DNA of 31,060 bases from JBGAWK01 sp044227665 (GCA_044227665.1 JBGAWK010000024.1:1-31060); one strand, 5' to 3'; shown: positions 8,669-17,717, numbered from the stretch's first letter. A program made the numbers and translations. Notes: generated from the sequence alone by a model not told the origin.

Positions 8669-9928
8669 ATGTCTGATAACAGCGCAAAACTAATTCTCGA
8701 TGGCAAAGAATATATTCTGCCAGTGATTGTAGGTACAGAAGATGAAAAATCCTTTGATATTGGTACACTTCGTGACGAATCGGGATATGTTACTTTGGAT
8801 AGTGGTTATAAGAACACAGGTGCAACTACCAGTAAGATTACTTTTTTGGATGGAGAGAAAGGAATCTTGCGTTATAGAGGATATAATATCGAAGATGTTG
8901 CCGAATTTGGTGATTTTATTGAGACAACATATTTGTTGCTATATGGTGAGTTACCTAATGCCGAACAACTTAAAGATTTTAATCAAAAACTAAAGGACAA
9001 TCAGGATGTTCCTGCTGATGTCTTAGGGGTAATCAAGGCGATGCCTATGGGTACACACCCTATGGCACAGCTAGGTGCCGCCACTTTAGCACTATCTGCA
9101 AAATATGGTAAAGATGCCAACAAGCCCACTGATGAAACATTGATTACAATATTGGCAAAATTTCCTGTACTAGTTGCTGCTGTGATGCGCAACTATACGG
9201 GCAAAGAAGTTATAGCTCCGGATACAAATTTGGATTTTGTAAGTAATTTTATGTATATGGCGTTTGGAGAAAAAGCCTCAAACATAGTTATAGATGCTAT
9301 GGATAAATTACTCATCCTACATGCAGATCATGAGCAGAATTGTTCTACTTCTTCTGTAAGGATGGTGGGGTCTTCCAATACAAATGTATATGCTGCAGTG
9401 ACTGGCGGTATTACAGCCCTCTGGGGCCCTCTTCATGGTGGTGCTAATCAGGCTGTATTGGAACAACTAGAGACTATAGAGAAAGATGGTGGCGATGCCC
9501 ATAAATATGTGGCACTAGCAAAGGATAAGACTTCGGGAATCCGCCTGATGGGATTTGGACATCGCGTATATAAGAATTTTGACCCTAGGGCAAAAATTAT
9601 AAAAAAAGCCTGCGACAGCGTTCTGGAAGAATTGGGTGGCAGCAATATGAAACTTTCCATTGCCAAAACACTAGAGCAAGAAGCACTAAACGACGAATAT
9701 TTCAAAAGTAGAAACCTTTATCCTAACGTAGATTTCTATTCCGGATTGATATATAATGCATTAGGATTCCCTAATGAAATGTTTACACCATTATTTGCAT
9801 TGGGGCGTATTCCGGGATGGATAGCTCAGTGGAAAGAAATGAAGGAAAACAAAGAGCCCATAGGCAGACCCCGCCAAATATATATGGGCGAGAAACCTAG
9901 AGCCTACGTGGCTGTAGGCAAGAGATAA
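8669..9928 (+). CDS. gltA: Citrate synthase
   Basis: Condenses oxaloacetate and acetyl-CoA to citrate, the entry step of the TCA cycle. At 419 residues with an N-terminal beta-domain (LILDGKEYILPVIVGTE) it belongs to the type II, E. coli-like group, which is usually hexameric. The three catalytic residues align with E. coli His264, His305 and Asp362: His256 in GPLHGGAN, His298 in GFGHRVYKNFDPR and Asp355 in PNVDFYSG. HADHEQNCSTSSVR is also conserved. The C-terminus PIGRPRQIYMGE is typical. The gene is monocistronic and converges with the phosphopantetheinyl transferase gene, with 10 bases between stops. No strong promoter match is visible in the 110-base leader; TAATTTAG at 8644 is one base off a -7 box. 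Confidence 0.96.
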   Translation: MSDNSAKLILDGKEYILPVIVGTEDEKSFDIGTLRDESGYVTLDSGYKNTGATTSKITFLDGEKGILRYRGYNIEDVAEFGDFIETTYLLLYGELPNAEQLKDFNQKLKDNQDVPADVLGVIKAMPMGTHPMAQLGAATLALSAKYGKDANKPTDETLITILAKFPVLVAAVMRNYTGKEVIAPDTNLDFVSNFMYMAFGEKASNIVIDAMDKLLILHADHEQNCSTSSVRMVGSSNTNVYAAVTGGITALWGPLHGGANQAVLEQLETIEKDGGDAHKYVALAKDKTSGIRLMGFGHRVYKNFDPRAKIIKKACDSVLEELGGSNMKLSIAKTLEQEALNDEYFKSRNLYPNVDFYSGLIYNALGFPNEMFTPLFALGRIPGWIAQWKEMKENKEPIGRPRQIYMGEKPRAYVAVGKR

Positions 9929-9938
9929 TTATTTAGTT

Positions 9939-10520
9939 TCATAAAGTAATTTCGTGCCAAATAATTTGTAGCTGAGCATCTGATGCTATAGTCGCACTTA
10001 TATTTTTCTGAGACAAAAAACTACCGAGATTGTAGTAAAAAAATAGTTTCTCATCCGACTTCACTTGTTCCTTACTTTCCAACGAAGTTACCCTTAATAT
10101 ACTCATACCTCTGCCATCCGCTTTTATTGCCGCTTCTTTTATAGTCCAAATATCAAAGAAAGCCAACTCATTCTCTGTTATTTGTTGCCATTCTGTAGCA
10201 CTGAAATACTTCTTATTTATAGTTTCTGCTATAGCTATGAGTATATGCTTTCCGGAATGACTGATATTAAACTGTGGAATTCCCGGCACGTAGGGTTTTT
10301 CTTTGCCAGAATGTTGAATATCTCTTAAATCGTTGATGCCAAACTTTTCCTGTAAGACCCTGCAAAGTAGTACTTTAGAATAATAGTAAGAAAGTTTATT
10401 GCCTATTGCTGTAAAAGCATGAAATTGTTCTTGATATTCCTTACTCAGAAAAGATACATTCGGAGCTTCGGGTAAATTATCCGGACAGATAGTGTGATAT
10501 ATATGTATTGGAGCATACAT
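9939..10520 (-). CDS. Sfp-type 4'-phosphopantetheinyl transferase, lacking the GxDxE segment
   Basis: Sfp-family enzymes move phosphopantetheine from CoA to carrier proteins. This protein has 193 residues. Visible family motifs are KPYVPGIPQFNISHSG (residues 75-90), the KYFSATEW helix at about 104-111, and FDIWTIKEAAIKADGRG (122-138), where Glu129 corresponds to the metal-binding Glu of WxxKE. In Sfp a segment of about 20 residues containing GIDIE lies between the ISHSG strand and the FFSxxE helix and supplies two magnesium ligands. Here the strand runs straight on (LIAIAETINKKYFSATEW) and that segment is missing. The frame is intact, so this looks like an in-frame deletion. The protein may be inactive, altered or recently decayed. 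It lies 36 bases after an ArsR gene on the same strand. Confidence 0.8.
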   Translation of the reverse strand: MYAPIHIYHTICPDNLPEAPNVSFLSKEYQEQFHAFTAIGNKLSYYYSKVLLCRVLQEKFGINDLRDIQHSGKEKPYVPGIPQFNISHSGKHILIAIAETINKKYFSATEWQQITENELAFFDIWTIKEAAIKADGRGMSILRVTSLESKEQVKSDEKLFFYYNLGSFLSQKNISATIASDAQLQIIWHEITL

Positions 10521-10556
10521 CTCCCAACAAATATAGTGTCTGTATTCGTAATGTAA

Positions 10557-10898
10557 TTAACTACGTAATGACTCTTTCTTCTTTTTAGTGCGCTCTTTAG
10601 TAATTTCGTCAAATTTCTCTATGGCAACTTTCACACATCTAATCGCATCCAAATTGACCGTATAAAATATTTGCTTGCCTTTACGGCGATTATTTACCAA
10701 ATTAGCATCTTTTAGTATTCGCAACTGCTGTGATACTATGGACTGATCTAGCTTCAATCTTTGGTATATTTCTTGCACATGTAATTCTCCATTATCTATG
10801 AGGAGATTTACAATATTCATCCTCATTTTGTGGGAGATGGCTCTTAATACTTCTACTGATTCTTTTAAATGTAATAAATTGATATCAATACTTTCCAT
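10557..10898 (-). CDS. ArsR-family transcriptional regulator (copy 1)
   Basis: Winged helix-turn-helix repressor of 113 residues. The recognition region is VQEIYQRLKLDQSIVSQQLRILKDANLV and the wing is RRKGKQIFYTV. The metal-binding ELCVC box of ArsR/SmtB is absent (the matching stretch is GELHVQEIY) and there is a single Cys, near residue 91, so classical metal sensing is unlikely. The tail is rich in Lys (TKERTKKKKESLRS). It resembles the neighbouring ArsR gene along its whole core and is probably an old tandem duplicate. The phosphopantetheinyl transferase gene follows after 36 bases and may be cotranscribed. Confidence 0.88.
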   Translation of the reverse strand: MESIDINLLHLKESVEVLRAISHKMRMNIVNLLIDNGELHVQEIYQRLKLDQSIVSQQLRILKDANLVNNRRKGKQIFYTVNLDAIRCVKVAIEKFDEITKERTKKKKESLRS

Positions 10899-10980
10899 GA
10901 AAACTCTACCTTGAAATATAATTAAAATCTACACAGACATAACTAAATTTCTTTTGTCAAAGTTCCCAAAATAAAAATAT

Positions 10981-11331
10981 TTAATTCACTAAATCTTCAA
11001 GAAGTTTAGCTATCTCGGCGAGTCTGCTTTTATCAATGGTATAATAGATAAATTTTCCTTCTCTTTCTGTTACCACAATACCCGCACGTCTCAATAATGC
11101 CAGATGCTGTGAAGCTACGGACTGCTCTAACCTAAGTTTTACATATATTTCTGTTACAGTCATCTTCTTTTCCTGATCTAGTAATCTTACGATTTGCTGA
11201 CGTAAGTTGTGGTTAATAGCCCTTAGGACGAGTACGGATTTTTTTAGTGTACCCATATCAATTTTCACATCTTCGGTACTTACTGCAGTAGCGGCTTTTC
11301 GTGCTATATCATTTGTTGCCATAGAAGTCAT
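10981..11331 (-). CDS. ArsR-family transcriptional regulator (copy 2)
   Basis: Winged helix-turn-helix protein of 116 residues, paralogous to the downstream copy (shared pattern: LKxSVxVLRAIxHxxRxxIVxLL, SVxSQxLxxLxxAxIV, GKxxxYT). It has no Cys at all and lacks the His/Asp pattern of the C-terminal metal site of SmtB, so known metal-sensing sites are missing. The first 25 residues are a polar extension, and a second ATG at 11322 could also serve. A perfect 24-bp palindrome lies 36 bases upstream of the start and is a good operator candidate. It is separated from the upstream foldase gene by a terminator. Confidence 0.88.
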   Translation of the reverse strand: MTSMATNDIARKAATAVSTEDVKIDMGTLKKSVLVLRAINHNLRQQIVRLLDQEKKMTVTEIYVKLRLEQSVASQHLALLRRAGIVVTEREGKFIYYTIDKSRLAEIAKLLEDLVN

Positions 11332-11367
11332 ACAATATTTTTTAATCTATTTCTATCTAATTATTTG

Positions 11368-11391
11368 ATATTTATCTATATAGATAAATAT
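11368..11391. promoter_or_regulatory. Perfect 24-bp palindrome, candidate ArsR operator
   Basis: ATATTTATCTAT followed directly by its exact reverse complement (ATAGATAAATAT), 12+12 with no mismatch. It lies 36 bases upstream of the ArsR copy 2 start and 27 bases beyond the foldase terminator stem. ArsR-family dimers bind AT-rich 12-2-12 or similar inverted repeats near their own promoters, so autoregulation is a reasonable inference. Confidence 0.5.
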
Positions 11392-11410
11392 TTTTCATAA
11401 TGGGTTGCAT

Positions 11411-11440
11411 AAAAAAAAAGAGCATAAAAAATTACGCCCT
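11411..11440 (-). terminator. Rho-independent terminator after the foldase gene
   Basis: On the minus strand AGGGCGTAA (from 11440) pairs with TTATGCTCT (to 11419) as a 9-bp stem with two G-U pairs and a 4-base loop, followed by a run of T to 11411. It lies 25 bases after the foldase stop. The plus strand also ends in a T-run, but no plus gene reads into it. Confidence 0.8.
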
Positions 11441-11465
11441 TTTTTTACTACATATATAAATTAGT

Positions 11466-13589
11466 TTAGAAAAATTTATATAATTTGTCTTCTATAGTAT
11501 TAGATTTTTTAAGGTTATTAATAAGTTCTGCATAAGAATACCCTTGTAAAAGTCTTCTTGTAAGGTCTTTTTTATAATCTGCTAATGGTATTGGTATTTC
11601 TTGCTTAGTAAAACTCTTCGTTAGTACAAGATATGCAGCACTATTTCCGGCTACTGCTTTAGAGATTTTACCTTGAGGTGTGCCAAAGGCAGCACCTACT
11701 ACTGCGGGTTCTATGCCTGCACCATCCACAAATTCTGAATTAAACTGTATAGTAACTGAATCTTTTATTACTGCTCCTGTTTTGGCGGCTATATCATTTA
11801 GCGATGCTGCTCCAGATTGTGCGCTATTCAATTTTTTCACCAACTGCTCTCCTTTTTTCTTTGTCAATAATTTCTCTGTAACTTCTGTGCGTACATCAGC
11901 TACCGCTGGCAAGCCTTCTTCTTTGATTTTATCTACTTTTACTAATAGTATTTTATCTTCTAGGTTTGCCATATACATTTCTCCGGTCTTGGTCTGATTG
12001 AAAGCCCACTTCACTGTCTCACGGCTTACCCCTGCATTGCCCAATCTAAAGTCCTCGGGATATATGGTAACATCGGGATAGGAGATTTGTGTTTTTGCTG
12101 CTTTGTCGAATTTCTCGGGGGTATTGTTCTCCACCATAAATTTTCTAGCTTTCTCGGAGATGTCTTTTTCGGTATTGTCGCTGGCTACCATTGGGACACC
12201 GAAGTCTGCAAACTTGGTTGCGGGCTTGCCCCCCTTGAGACCTGTAAGTAATATAATGTGGATACCAAACTGAGATTCTACCACCTTTATTTCTCCAGGG
12301 CGCATATCATAGAATACGGCATCATTAAAGGGCTTCACCATAGCACCTTTGGGGAAAGTGCCTAAATTTCCTCCCTGCTTTTTGGAGCCTTCGTCCATAG
12401 ACAACTCTACTGCTTTCTGTCCAAAGGTCATCAAATTTGAGCGCAACTGGATAGCCAAAGTGTCTGCTTGTTTTTTCATAGCCTCATACTCTTCAGGGGT
12501 CTTGGGGGTAAGGAGAATATGTGCTGCGGATGCTGAATCTGCCACTATCTTCCTATCTATAATCTTGGTCATCACCAAGTAAGTAAGTTTATTGTTGGTC
12601 TCCGTATATGGTCCTATGAAACTTCCTACACTTCCCGACAAGATACTGTCCGCAAAGTTTTTGCCTTGTATATCTTCTGCTGTATAATAAGATATATTAG
12701 AACCTTGCATGGATCTCCTTGCCAAGAATAATGAATCGTTGGTAGTGCTCTTATATTCATTGATTACTTCTCCCAGCTTATTGTATATATCGTTAATATC
12801 TTCCGTAGTAGGCTTTAGGGCATATTCTACGATATCCAGTGTACGTGTAGCATCTGTGCGATAGTTATATTTATGTGTACTGATATATTCTTTGATTTCA
12901 TCGTCACTAATTTTGATGGTTTTGTCATCTATAGAGGTATAAGGAAGGCTCGCGTAGCTAATACTTGCTATCTTATTATTGTCCATACTATTTTTCGCCA
13001 TAAAGGTAGGCACATAGGCTCCCTTAGAAAGGAGTGCCATGTATTTATTCTTCTTCTTCTCGTTGATAATCAAATCTTCAAGCATAAGAAGGCTCTCACG
13101 CAACTTCCCTTCTTTATCGTTCTTGTCAATATTTTTGAAGAGCTGTGTGAGCTCTTCTTTAGACAAGGGCTTGCCTCCATTAATCTGTGAAAAAAATTGC
13201 TGTGCCAAGGGATGTTGCATATCTCCTTTTATGGATTCTGCCAATTCCATATCAGATACTTGTACCCCTAACTTATTAAGTTTACCGCCTAGCAATGTTT
13301 CAAATATCATATCGTCCCAAACGCTGGCTCTAATGCTTGCCAGATTCTCATCATTGAGTTCTAGGTTAGGATTAAACGTCTTGATAGTATTTTCAAAAGC
13401 TTGATATTTATCCTGAAAATTCTTGGCAGCTATCTTAGTGCTTCCAATCTTACCTATACTGCCACCACCCGCTCTACTCAACAATGAATTTGAATTTAGT
13501 GCTGCTTCCACTAAAAATATTACTAAGGCTAAGCCTATAAATCCTAACAAAAGACCTGTTCTCTGTCTAATCTTGCCTATTAATGCCAT
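11466..13589 (-). CDS. PpiD/SurA-like peptidylprolyl isomerase, membrane anchored
   Basis: Envelope foldase of 707 residues. A single N-terminal membrane helix (about residues 12-31, TGLLLGFIGLALVIFLVEAA) anchors a large periplasmic part, as in PpiD. Residues about 40-200 form the SurA_N-like chaperone region. A parvulin-type rotamase domain covers about 352-450, with AAHILL at its start, the GGNLGTFPKGAMVKPFNDAVF core and the end FGIHIILLTG. A second, degenerate repeat-like region makes up the C-terminal third. It probably assists folding of outer-membrane or secreted proteins. It is monocistronic, with a TAnnTTTG box upstream and a strong terminator downstream. Confidence 0.9.
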   Translation of the reverse strand: MALIGKIRQRTGLLLGFIGLALVIFLVEAALNSNSLLSRAGGGSIGKIGSTKIAAKNFQDKYQAFENTIKTFNPNLELNDENLASIRASVWDDMIFETLLGGKLNKLGVQVSDMELAESIKGDMQHPLAQQFFSQINGGKPLSKEELTQLFKNIDKNDKEGKLRESLLMLEDLIINEKKKNKYMALLSKGAYVPTFMAKNSMDNNKIASISYASLPYTSIDDKTIKISDDEIKEYISTHKYNYRTDATRTLDIVEYALKPTTEDINDIYNKLGEVINEYKSTTNDSLFLARRSMQGSNISYYTAEDIQGKNFADSILSGSVGSFIGPYTETNNKLTYLVMTKIIDRKIVADSASAAHILLTPKTPEEYEAMKKQADTLAIQLRSNLMTFGQKAVELSMDEGSKKQGGNLGTFPKGAMVKPFNDAVFYDMRPGEIKVVESQFGIHIILLTGLKGGKPATKFADFGVPMVASDNTEKDISEKARKFMVENNTPEKFDKAAKTQISYPDVTIYPEDFRLGNAGVSRETVKWAFNQTKTGEMYMANLEDKILLVKVDKIKEEGLPAVADVRTEVTEKLLTKKKGEQLVKKLNSAQSGAASLNDIAAKTGAVIKDSVTIQFNSEFVDGAGIEPAVVGAAFGTPQGKISKAVAGNSAAYLVLTKSFTKQEIPIPLADYKKDLTRRLLQGYSYAELINNLKKSNTIEDKLYKFF

Positions 13590-13615
13590 TTACGTTCAAT
13601 TTTTAAAACAATTTG

Positions 13616-13623
13616 CAAAAATA
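13616..13623 (-). promoter_or_regulatory. Putative -7 box of the foldase gene
   Basis: The minus strand reads TATTTTTG, an exact TAnnTTTG match, 26 bases upstream of the start codon. A TTAG about 20 bases further upstream could be a degenerate -33 element. Confidence 0.4.
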
Positions 13624-13663
13624 CAGTTTGGCGGCAATTTCTCCTAATATTTTTTATACCCAT

Positions 13664-15433
13664 TCATTTTAAGGCTGTCTTAATGATTTGAGCCTTTTTT
13701 ATACCTACGACCAAGGCTATTTCACTTTCTTCAGCCGATTTCAGGGCTTTTACTGAACCAAAATGTTGTAGTAATCGCTGCGACAGGGCTTCTCCTATGC
13801 CGTCTATATCTGTGAGGGAAGTGTGTAGAGATTTTTTATCTCGTTTTTTGCGATGGAAGGTGATGCCGAAGCGATGTGCTTCGTCGCGTAGATGCTGTAA
13901 TAGCTTTAGAGTAGGTGACTTCTTGCTAATATGTAGGGGTATGCTATCTTCTGGATAGTATATTTCTTCTAATTTCTTAGCAATAGATATTATCTGTACT
14001 TTGCCGTAGATATCTAGTTCCTTTAGCACTTCTACGGCACTGCTGAGCTGTCCTTTTCCTCCGTCTATCACTATGAGCTGGGGCAATGCGACCTGCTCTT
14101 CAAGCATACGTCTATACCTTCTATATACTACTTCTCTCATGGTGGCAAAATCATCGGAGCCTACTACAGATTTTACATTGAAATGTCTGTAATCTCTGTT
14201 ACTGGGCTTTCCATTGCGAAATACTACACATGCGGACACGGCACTATCGCCTTGAAAATTTGAGTTGTCGAAGCATTCTATATGATAAGGTATATCTTGC
14301 AATCTTAGATCTTTTTTTGCCTGTTCCAGCACTTCTAAATATTTGCCGGTAGGCTTATCCTGAAAATTCAGCAGAGATTGCTTTGCATTCTTCTGTGCTA
14401 GATCCAGCAATTTCTTCTTCTCTGCAATCTTGGGAATATGGATGGGATAATTGTCGAGTTCCATAGACTCGAAAGGGATGATAATAGGGGTATGTATGTC
14501 ATTGCCTATCATTTCGAGTATTACGTAGGCTAATATATAAGACTTATCTTCGTCGAGGGCTTTGGTGACAGTAGTATTTTTTGTCCTTATTATTGTCCCC
14601 TGATAGACATAGAAATAGTTTACAAAGGCTTTTCTTTCGTCTTCAGCATACCCAAAAACGTGGAAATTTCCCATACCAGGGTTTACTATGGTGGAGTACT
14701 GGATATAGTCCTCGAGGGCTAGAAGTTTCTGTTTTGCCAATTCGGCTTTCTCGAAAGCCAACTCCGAGGCGAGGTTGGCAATATCTGCCTCCAAGAATGC
14801 TCTGAGCTGTGATAGCTTGCCTTTCAATATTTCTCTAATAGCCTCTATCTTTAGTAAATATTGATGCTCTGTCTCCAATCCTATACATGGAGCGGCACAA
14901 TTACCTATATGATATTCCAAACAAGGTTTGAACTTATGTCGAGCTATATTGGTGGGAGATAATACCAGATTGCAATTTCTAAGGGTATAAATTTTCCTTA
15001 TGAGTTCCATAAGTATTCTTGCCCGATGTATAGAGGTGTAGGGACCGAAGTACTCACTGCCGTCGTCTATATATTTTCTTGTAAAGACTATCTTTGGGAA
15101 TCTGTCGGAAGTAATTTTCAGGTAGGGATAGGTTTTGTCGTCTTTGAGGTTTATGTTATACTTTGGCTGGTGTTCTTTAATCAATGCATTTTCCAATAGC
15201 AGTGCATCATGCTCGCGGGGAACGATAGTATATTCTATCCTGAAAATTTTTGCTGCTAATAATTTTGTTTTGGCGGTATGCTGGTCGGTCTTTTGAAAAT
15301 AGGATACTACTCTTTTCTTTAAATTTTTGGCTTTGCCTATATATAGTAGGTTATTTTCCTTATCAAAAAAACGATATACGCCAGAATTATCCGGTAATTG
15401 GCGTAGTTGTTCTTCTATATTTTTTGAAGACAT
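13664..15433 (-). CDS. uvrC: UvrABC system protein C
   Basis: Makes both incisions in nucleotide excision repair after UvrA/UvrB find damage. The 589 residues hold all expected parts: the GIY-YIG nuclease at the N-terminus (SGVYRFFDKENNLLYIGKAKNLKKRV), a Cys cluster at about 170-182 (CNLVLSP..CLEYHIGNCAAPCIG), the UVR domain that binds UvrB at about 205-240, the RNase H-like nuclease (ECFDNSNFQGDSAVSACVVF, then VIDGGKGQLSSA) and a C-terminal helix-hairpin-helix pair (DIDGIGEALSQRLL, ALVVGIKKAQIIKTAL). It starts 3 bases after the penicillin-binding protein stop, so the two are probably cotranscribed. Confidence 0.97.
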   Translation of the reverse strand: MSSKNIEEQLRQLPDNSGVYRFFDKENNLLYIGKAKNLKKRVVSYFQKTDQHTAKTKLLAAKIFRIEYTIVPREHDALLLENALIKEHQPKYNINLKDDKTYPYLKITSDRFPKIVFTRKYIDDGSEYFGPYTSIHRARILMELIRKIYTLRNCNLVLSPTNIARHKFKPCLEYHIGNCAAPCIGLETEHQYLLKIEAIREILKGKLSQLRAFLEADIANLASELAFEKAELAKQKLLALEDYIQYSTIVNPGMGNFHVFGYAEDERKAFVNYFYVYQGTIIRTKNTTVTKALDEDKSYILAYVILEMIGNDIHTPIIIPFESMELDNYPIHIPKIAEKKKLLDLAQKNAKQSLLNFQDKPTGKYLEVLEQAKKDLRLQDIPYHIECFDNSNFQGDSAVSACVVFRNGKPSNRDYRHFNVKSVVGSDDFATMREVVYRRYRRMLEEQVALPQLIVIDGGKGQLSSAVEVLKELDIYGKVQIISIAKKLEEIYYPEDSIPLHISKKSPTLKLLQHLRDEAHRFGITFHRKKRDKKSLHTSLTDIDGIGEALSQRLLQHFGSVKALKSAEESEIALVVGIKKAQIIKTALK

Positions 15434-15436
15434 ACA

Positions 15437-17638
15437 TCAATCAAAATTATCTGTATTTCCATCAGAATTATCGGGATCTATCATACGCAGTTTTTTGCCA
15501 CAGGGATCTCCCACCAGCGTAGTATCTGATGGTGTAAAAAACTTGGCATCTTTTACGTATTTGTATTTGGGGTCATTGATTACTTTGTGAAAAAACTTAC
15601 CCCACACCGGCATAGCGGCGGAAGCTCCCTGTCCTAACCCTGTAGAGCGGAAACGCAAAAACTGTTCGTCGTTGCCTACCCACACTCCTGCCATAAGCTT
15701 AGGTGTTACGCCCATAAACCATGCATCAACGTTTTTGTTGGTAGTACCTGTTTTACAGCCTATCTCTAAGTCTCCGAGTCCATAGCTGCCTCTCAGTCGC
15801 CATGCCGTTCCTCTATTGACAGGGTCTGCTACGCCTCGTAGCAATTGCAAGGCGAGATATGCCGTCTTGTCACTGAAAGCCTCGGCAAAGTCGGGAACAA
15901 ATACTTGGATGGTGTTGCCGTTGTGATCTTCTATACGGGTACACATCAGTGGCTTGGTACGAATGCCGGCATTGGCAAAGCAGCTATATACTGCCATCAT
16001 CTCCGACAATGACAAGTCGCTTGCACCCAAAGCTATAGCTGGATAGGCAGGTATGTCTGTCTCCACGCCCATGCGATGTGCCATTTCTACTAGTGCTGTA
16101 GGTCCTATATTTTTGACTAGGTATGCGGCGCAGCCATTGTCGGACTTTGCCACGCATTGCTTCATGGACTTGATACCGCCGCCGCCTTTTACGTTCCACA
16201 CTTGTCCTCCAAAATAGATGGTCTGTGAGTGTGAAGGTATGTTCATACATATATTCCACCCATTATCTACAGCCAAGGCGTAGAGAATAGGCTTGAAGGT
16301 AGAGCCTACCTGACGCTTAGTATTGATATTGCAGTGGTCATATTTAAAAAATCTAAAATCTGCTCCTCCTACCCATGCTTTCACATGTCCTGTTTCAGGA
16401 TCCATAGCCATAAATCCTGATTGGAGATACATCATCATGTGCTTGATAGAATCTCTGGCGGTGATAGTTGTGTCCTTTACCCCTTTCCAAGTAAAAACTT
16501 TAGTTTTTCTTTTTTTATCCAAATCCTCTTCAATCTGATTGTCTGTCCATCGCAAATCATATTTGAGATGGGAGTAATAATCGGAACGTTTTAGCACTAC
16601 TTTCCAGCGTTTTTTGCCTTCAGATGACTGCCATGGATCACTACCACCATACTGTCCTCTGAATAATCCCTGATAGTAAGTAAGATGCTCTTTTACTGCA
16701 TCTTCAGCATATTTCTGGAGCTTAGAGTCTATGGTCGTATATATTTTGAGACCGTCTTTATAGATATCGTAATGGTCGCCATTGGGCTTAGTATTTTCTT
16801 TACACCACTTCTTGAGTTGCTCACCAAGTACTGTACGGAAGTAGGGTGCCAAGCCTTCGTTCTCATTGATGGGGTTGAAATTTAATTTTATGGGTTGTTT
16901 GGATAATTTCTGATATTCAGCTTCCGACAGCTTGTCATTTTTTACCATCTGCATGAGTACGACATTCCTTCTCTCAAATGCTGCCTCGGCATTCTGCACA
17001 GGATTATAGGTAAATGGTGCTTTGAGCATACCTACTAATACCGCTGATTCTTCTACCTTCAAATCTTTGGGCAACTTATTAAAATATACTCTGGAAGCAC
17101 TATGTATTCCTGCTGCCTGATTTATAAAGTCCACGGTATTGAGATACTGCGCTATGATTTCTTGCTTGGTAAAACGTCTTTCTAGCTGTACGGCTATGAT
17201 ATATTCTTTGGCTTTTTGGAATATCCGCTCTACAATATTTTGTGCCTTTCGATTGAAAAGATTTTTTGCCAATTGCTGGGTGAGCGTGCTGCCTCCACCG
17301 TCTTTTCCCAGGGATATTACTGCCCTAAATGTTGCCCATAGGTCTATCCCAGAATGTTTATAGAATCTTTCGTCTTCGGTAGATATGAGTGCTTCCACGG
17401 TATTTTTTGCCAACTCATTGTATGAGATATTGGTACGATTGTCTATATAGTATTTACCTATCAATATACTATCCGAGGAATATATTTCTGATGCGAGATT
17501 GGCGGTAGGATTTTCTAATTGTGCTGTATCAGGGAGTTTTCCGAATACGCCTAACCATGTCAGGAAAAAGAATAGGACTATCGCTACTATGCCTGCGAGA
17601 TATAATGTCCATATTTTTCTTGCTATGCTTTTATTCAT
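15437..17638 (-). CDS. Class A penicillin-binding protein (PBP1A type)
   Basis: Bifunctional peptidoglycan synthase of 733 residues: glycan polymerisation and peptide cross-linking outside the inner membrane. An N-terminal helix is at about 9-30. The GT51 glycosyltransferase has Glu88 in STEDERFYKHSGID and GGGSTLTQQLAKN at about 114-126. The transpeptidase has the Ser446 nucleophile in GSTFKP, SDN at 499-501 and KTG at 629-631. Between the domains (about 330-400) lies a charged stretch, KRKTKVFTWKGVKDT, common in Bacteroidota homologues. Length and motifs are normal. It precedes uvrC by 3 bases. A -7 box lies 40 bases upstream. Confidence 0.95.
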   Translation of the reverse strand: MNKSIARKIWTLYLAGIVAIVLFFFLTWLGVFGKLPDTAQLENPTANLASEIYSSDSILIGKYYIDNRTNISYNELAKNTVEALISTEDERFYKHSGIDLWATFRAVISLGKDGGGSTLTQQLAKNLFNRKAQNIVERIFQKAKEYIIAVQLERRFTKQEIIAQYLNTVDFINQAAGIHSASRVYFNKLPKDLKVEESAVLVGMLKAPFTYNPVQNAEAAFERRNVVLMQMVKNDKLSEAEYQKLSKQPIKLNFNPINENEGLAPYFRTVLGEQLKKWCKENTKPNGDHYDIYKDGLKIYTTIDSKLQKYAEDAVKEHLTYYQGLFRGQYGGSDPWQSSEGKKRWKVVLKRSDYYSHLKYDLRWTDNQIEEDLDKKRKTKVFTWKGVKDTTITARDSIKHMMMYLQSGFMAMDPETGHVKAWVGGADFRFFKYDHCNINTKRQVGSTFKPILYALAVDNGWNICMNIPSHSQTIYFGGQVWNVKGGGGIKSMKQCVAKSDNGCAAYLVKNIGPTALVEMAHRMGVETDIPAYPAIALGASDLSLSEMMAVYSCFANAGIRTKPLMCTRIEDHNGNTIQVFVPDFAEAFSDKTAYLALQLLRGVADPVNRGTAWRLRGSYGLGDLEIGCKTGTTNKNVDAWFMGVTPKLMAGVWVGNDEQFLRFRSTGLGQGASAAMPVWGKFFHKVINDPKYKYVKDAKFFTPSDTTLVGDPCGKKLRMIDPDNSDGNTDNFD

Positions 17639-17678
17639 ACACTATAAATGTAATCTTATAACTAATATTGTACGGCAG

Positions 17679-17686
17679 CAAAAGTA
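17679..17686 (-). promoter_or_regulatory. Putative -7 box of the PBP/uvrC operon
   Basis: The minus strand reads TACTTTTG, an exact TAnnTTTG match, 40 bases upstream of the penicillin-binding protein start. No clear -33 TTTG is seen. Confidence 0.38.
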
Positions 17687-17717
17687 TTAAATAAAGCTAA
17701 GGGTTACATATTATTTA

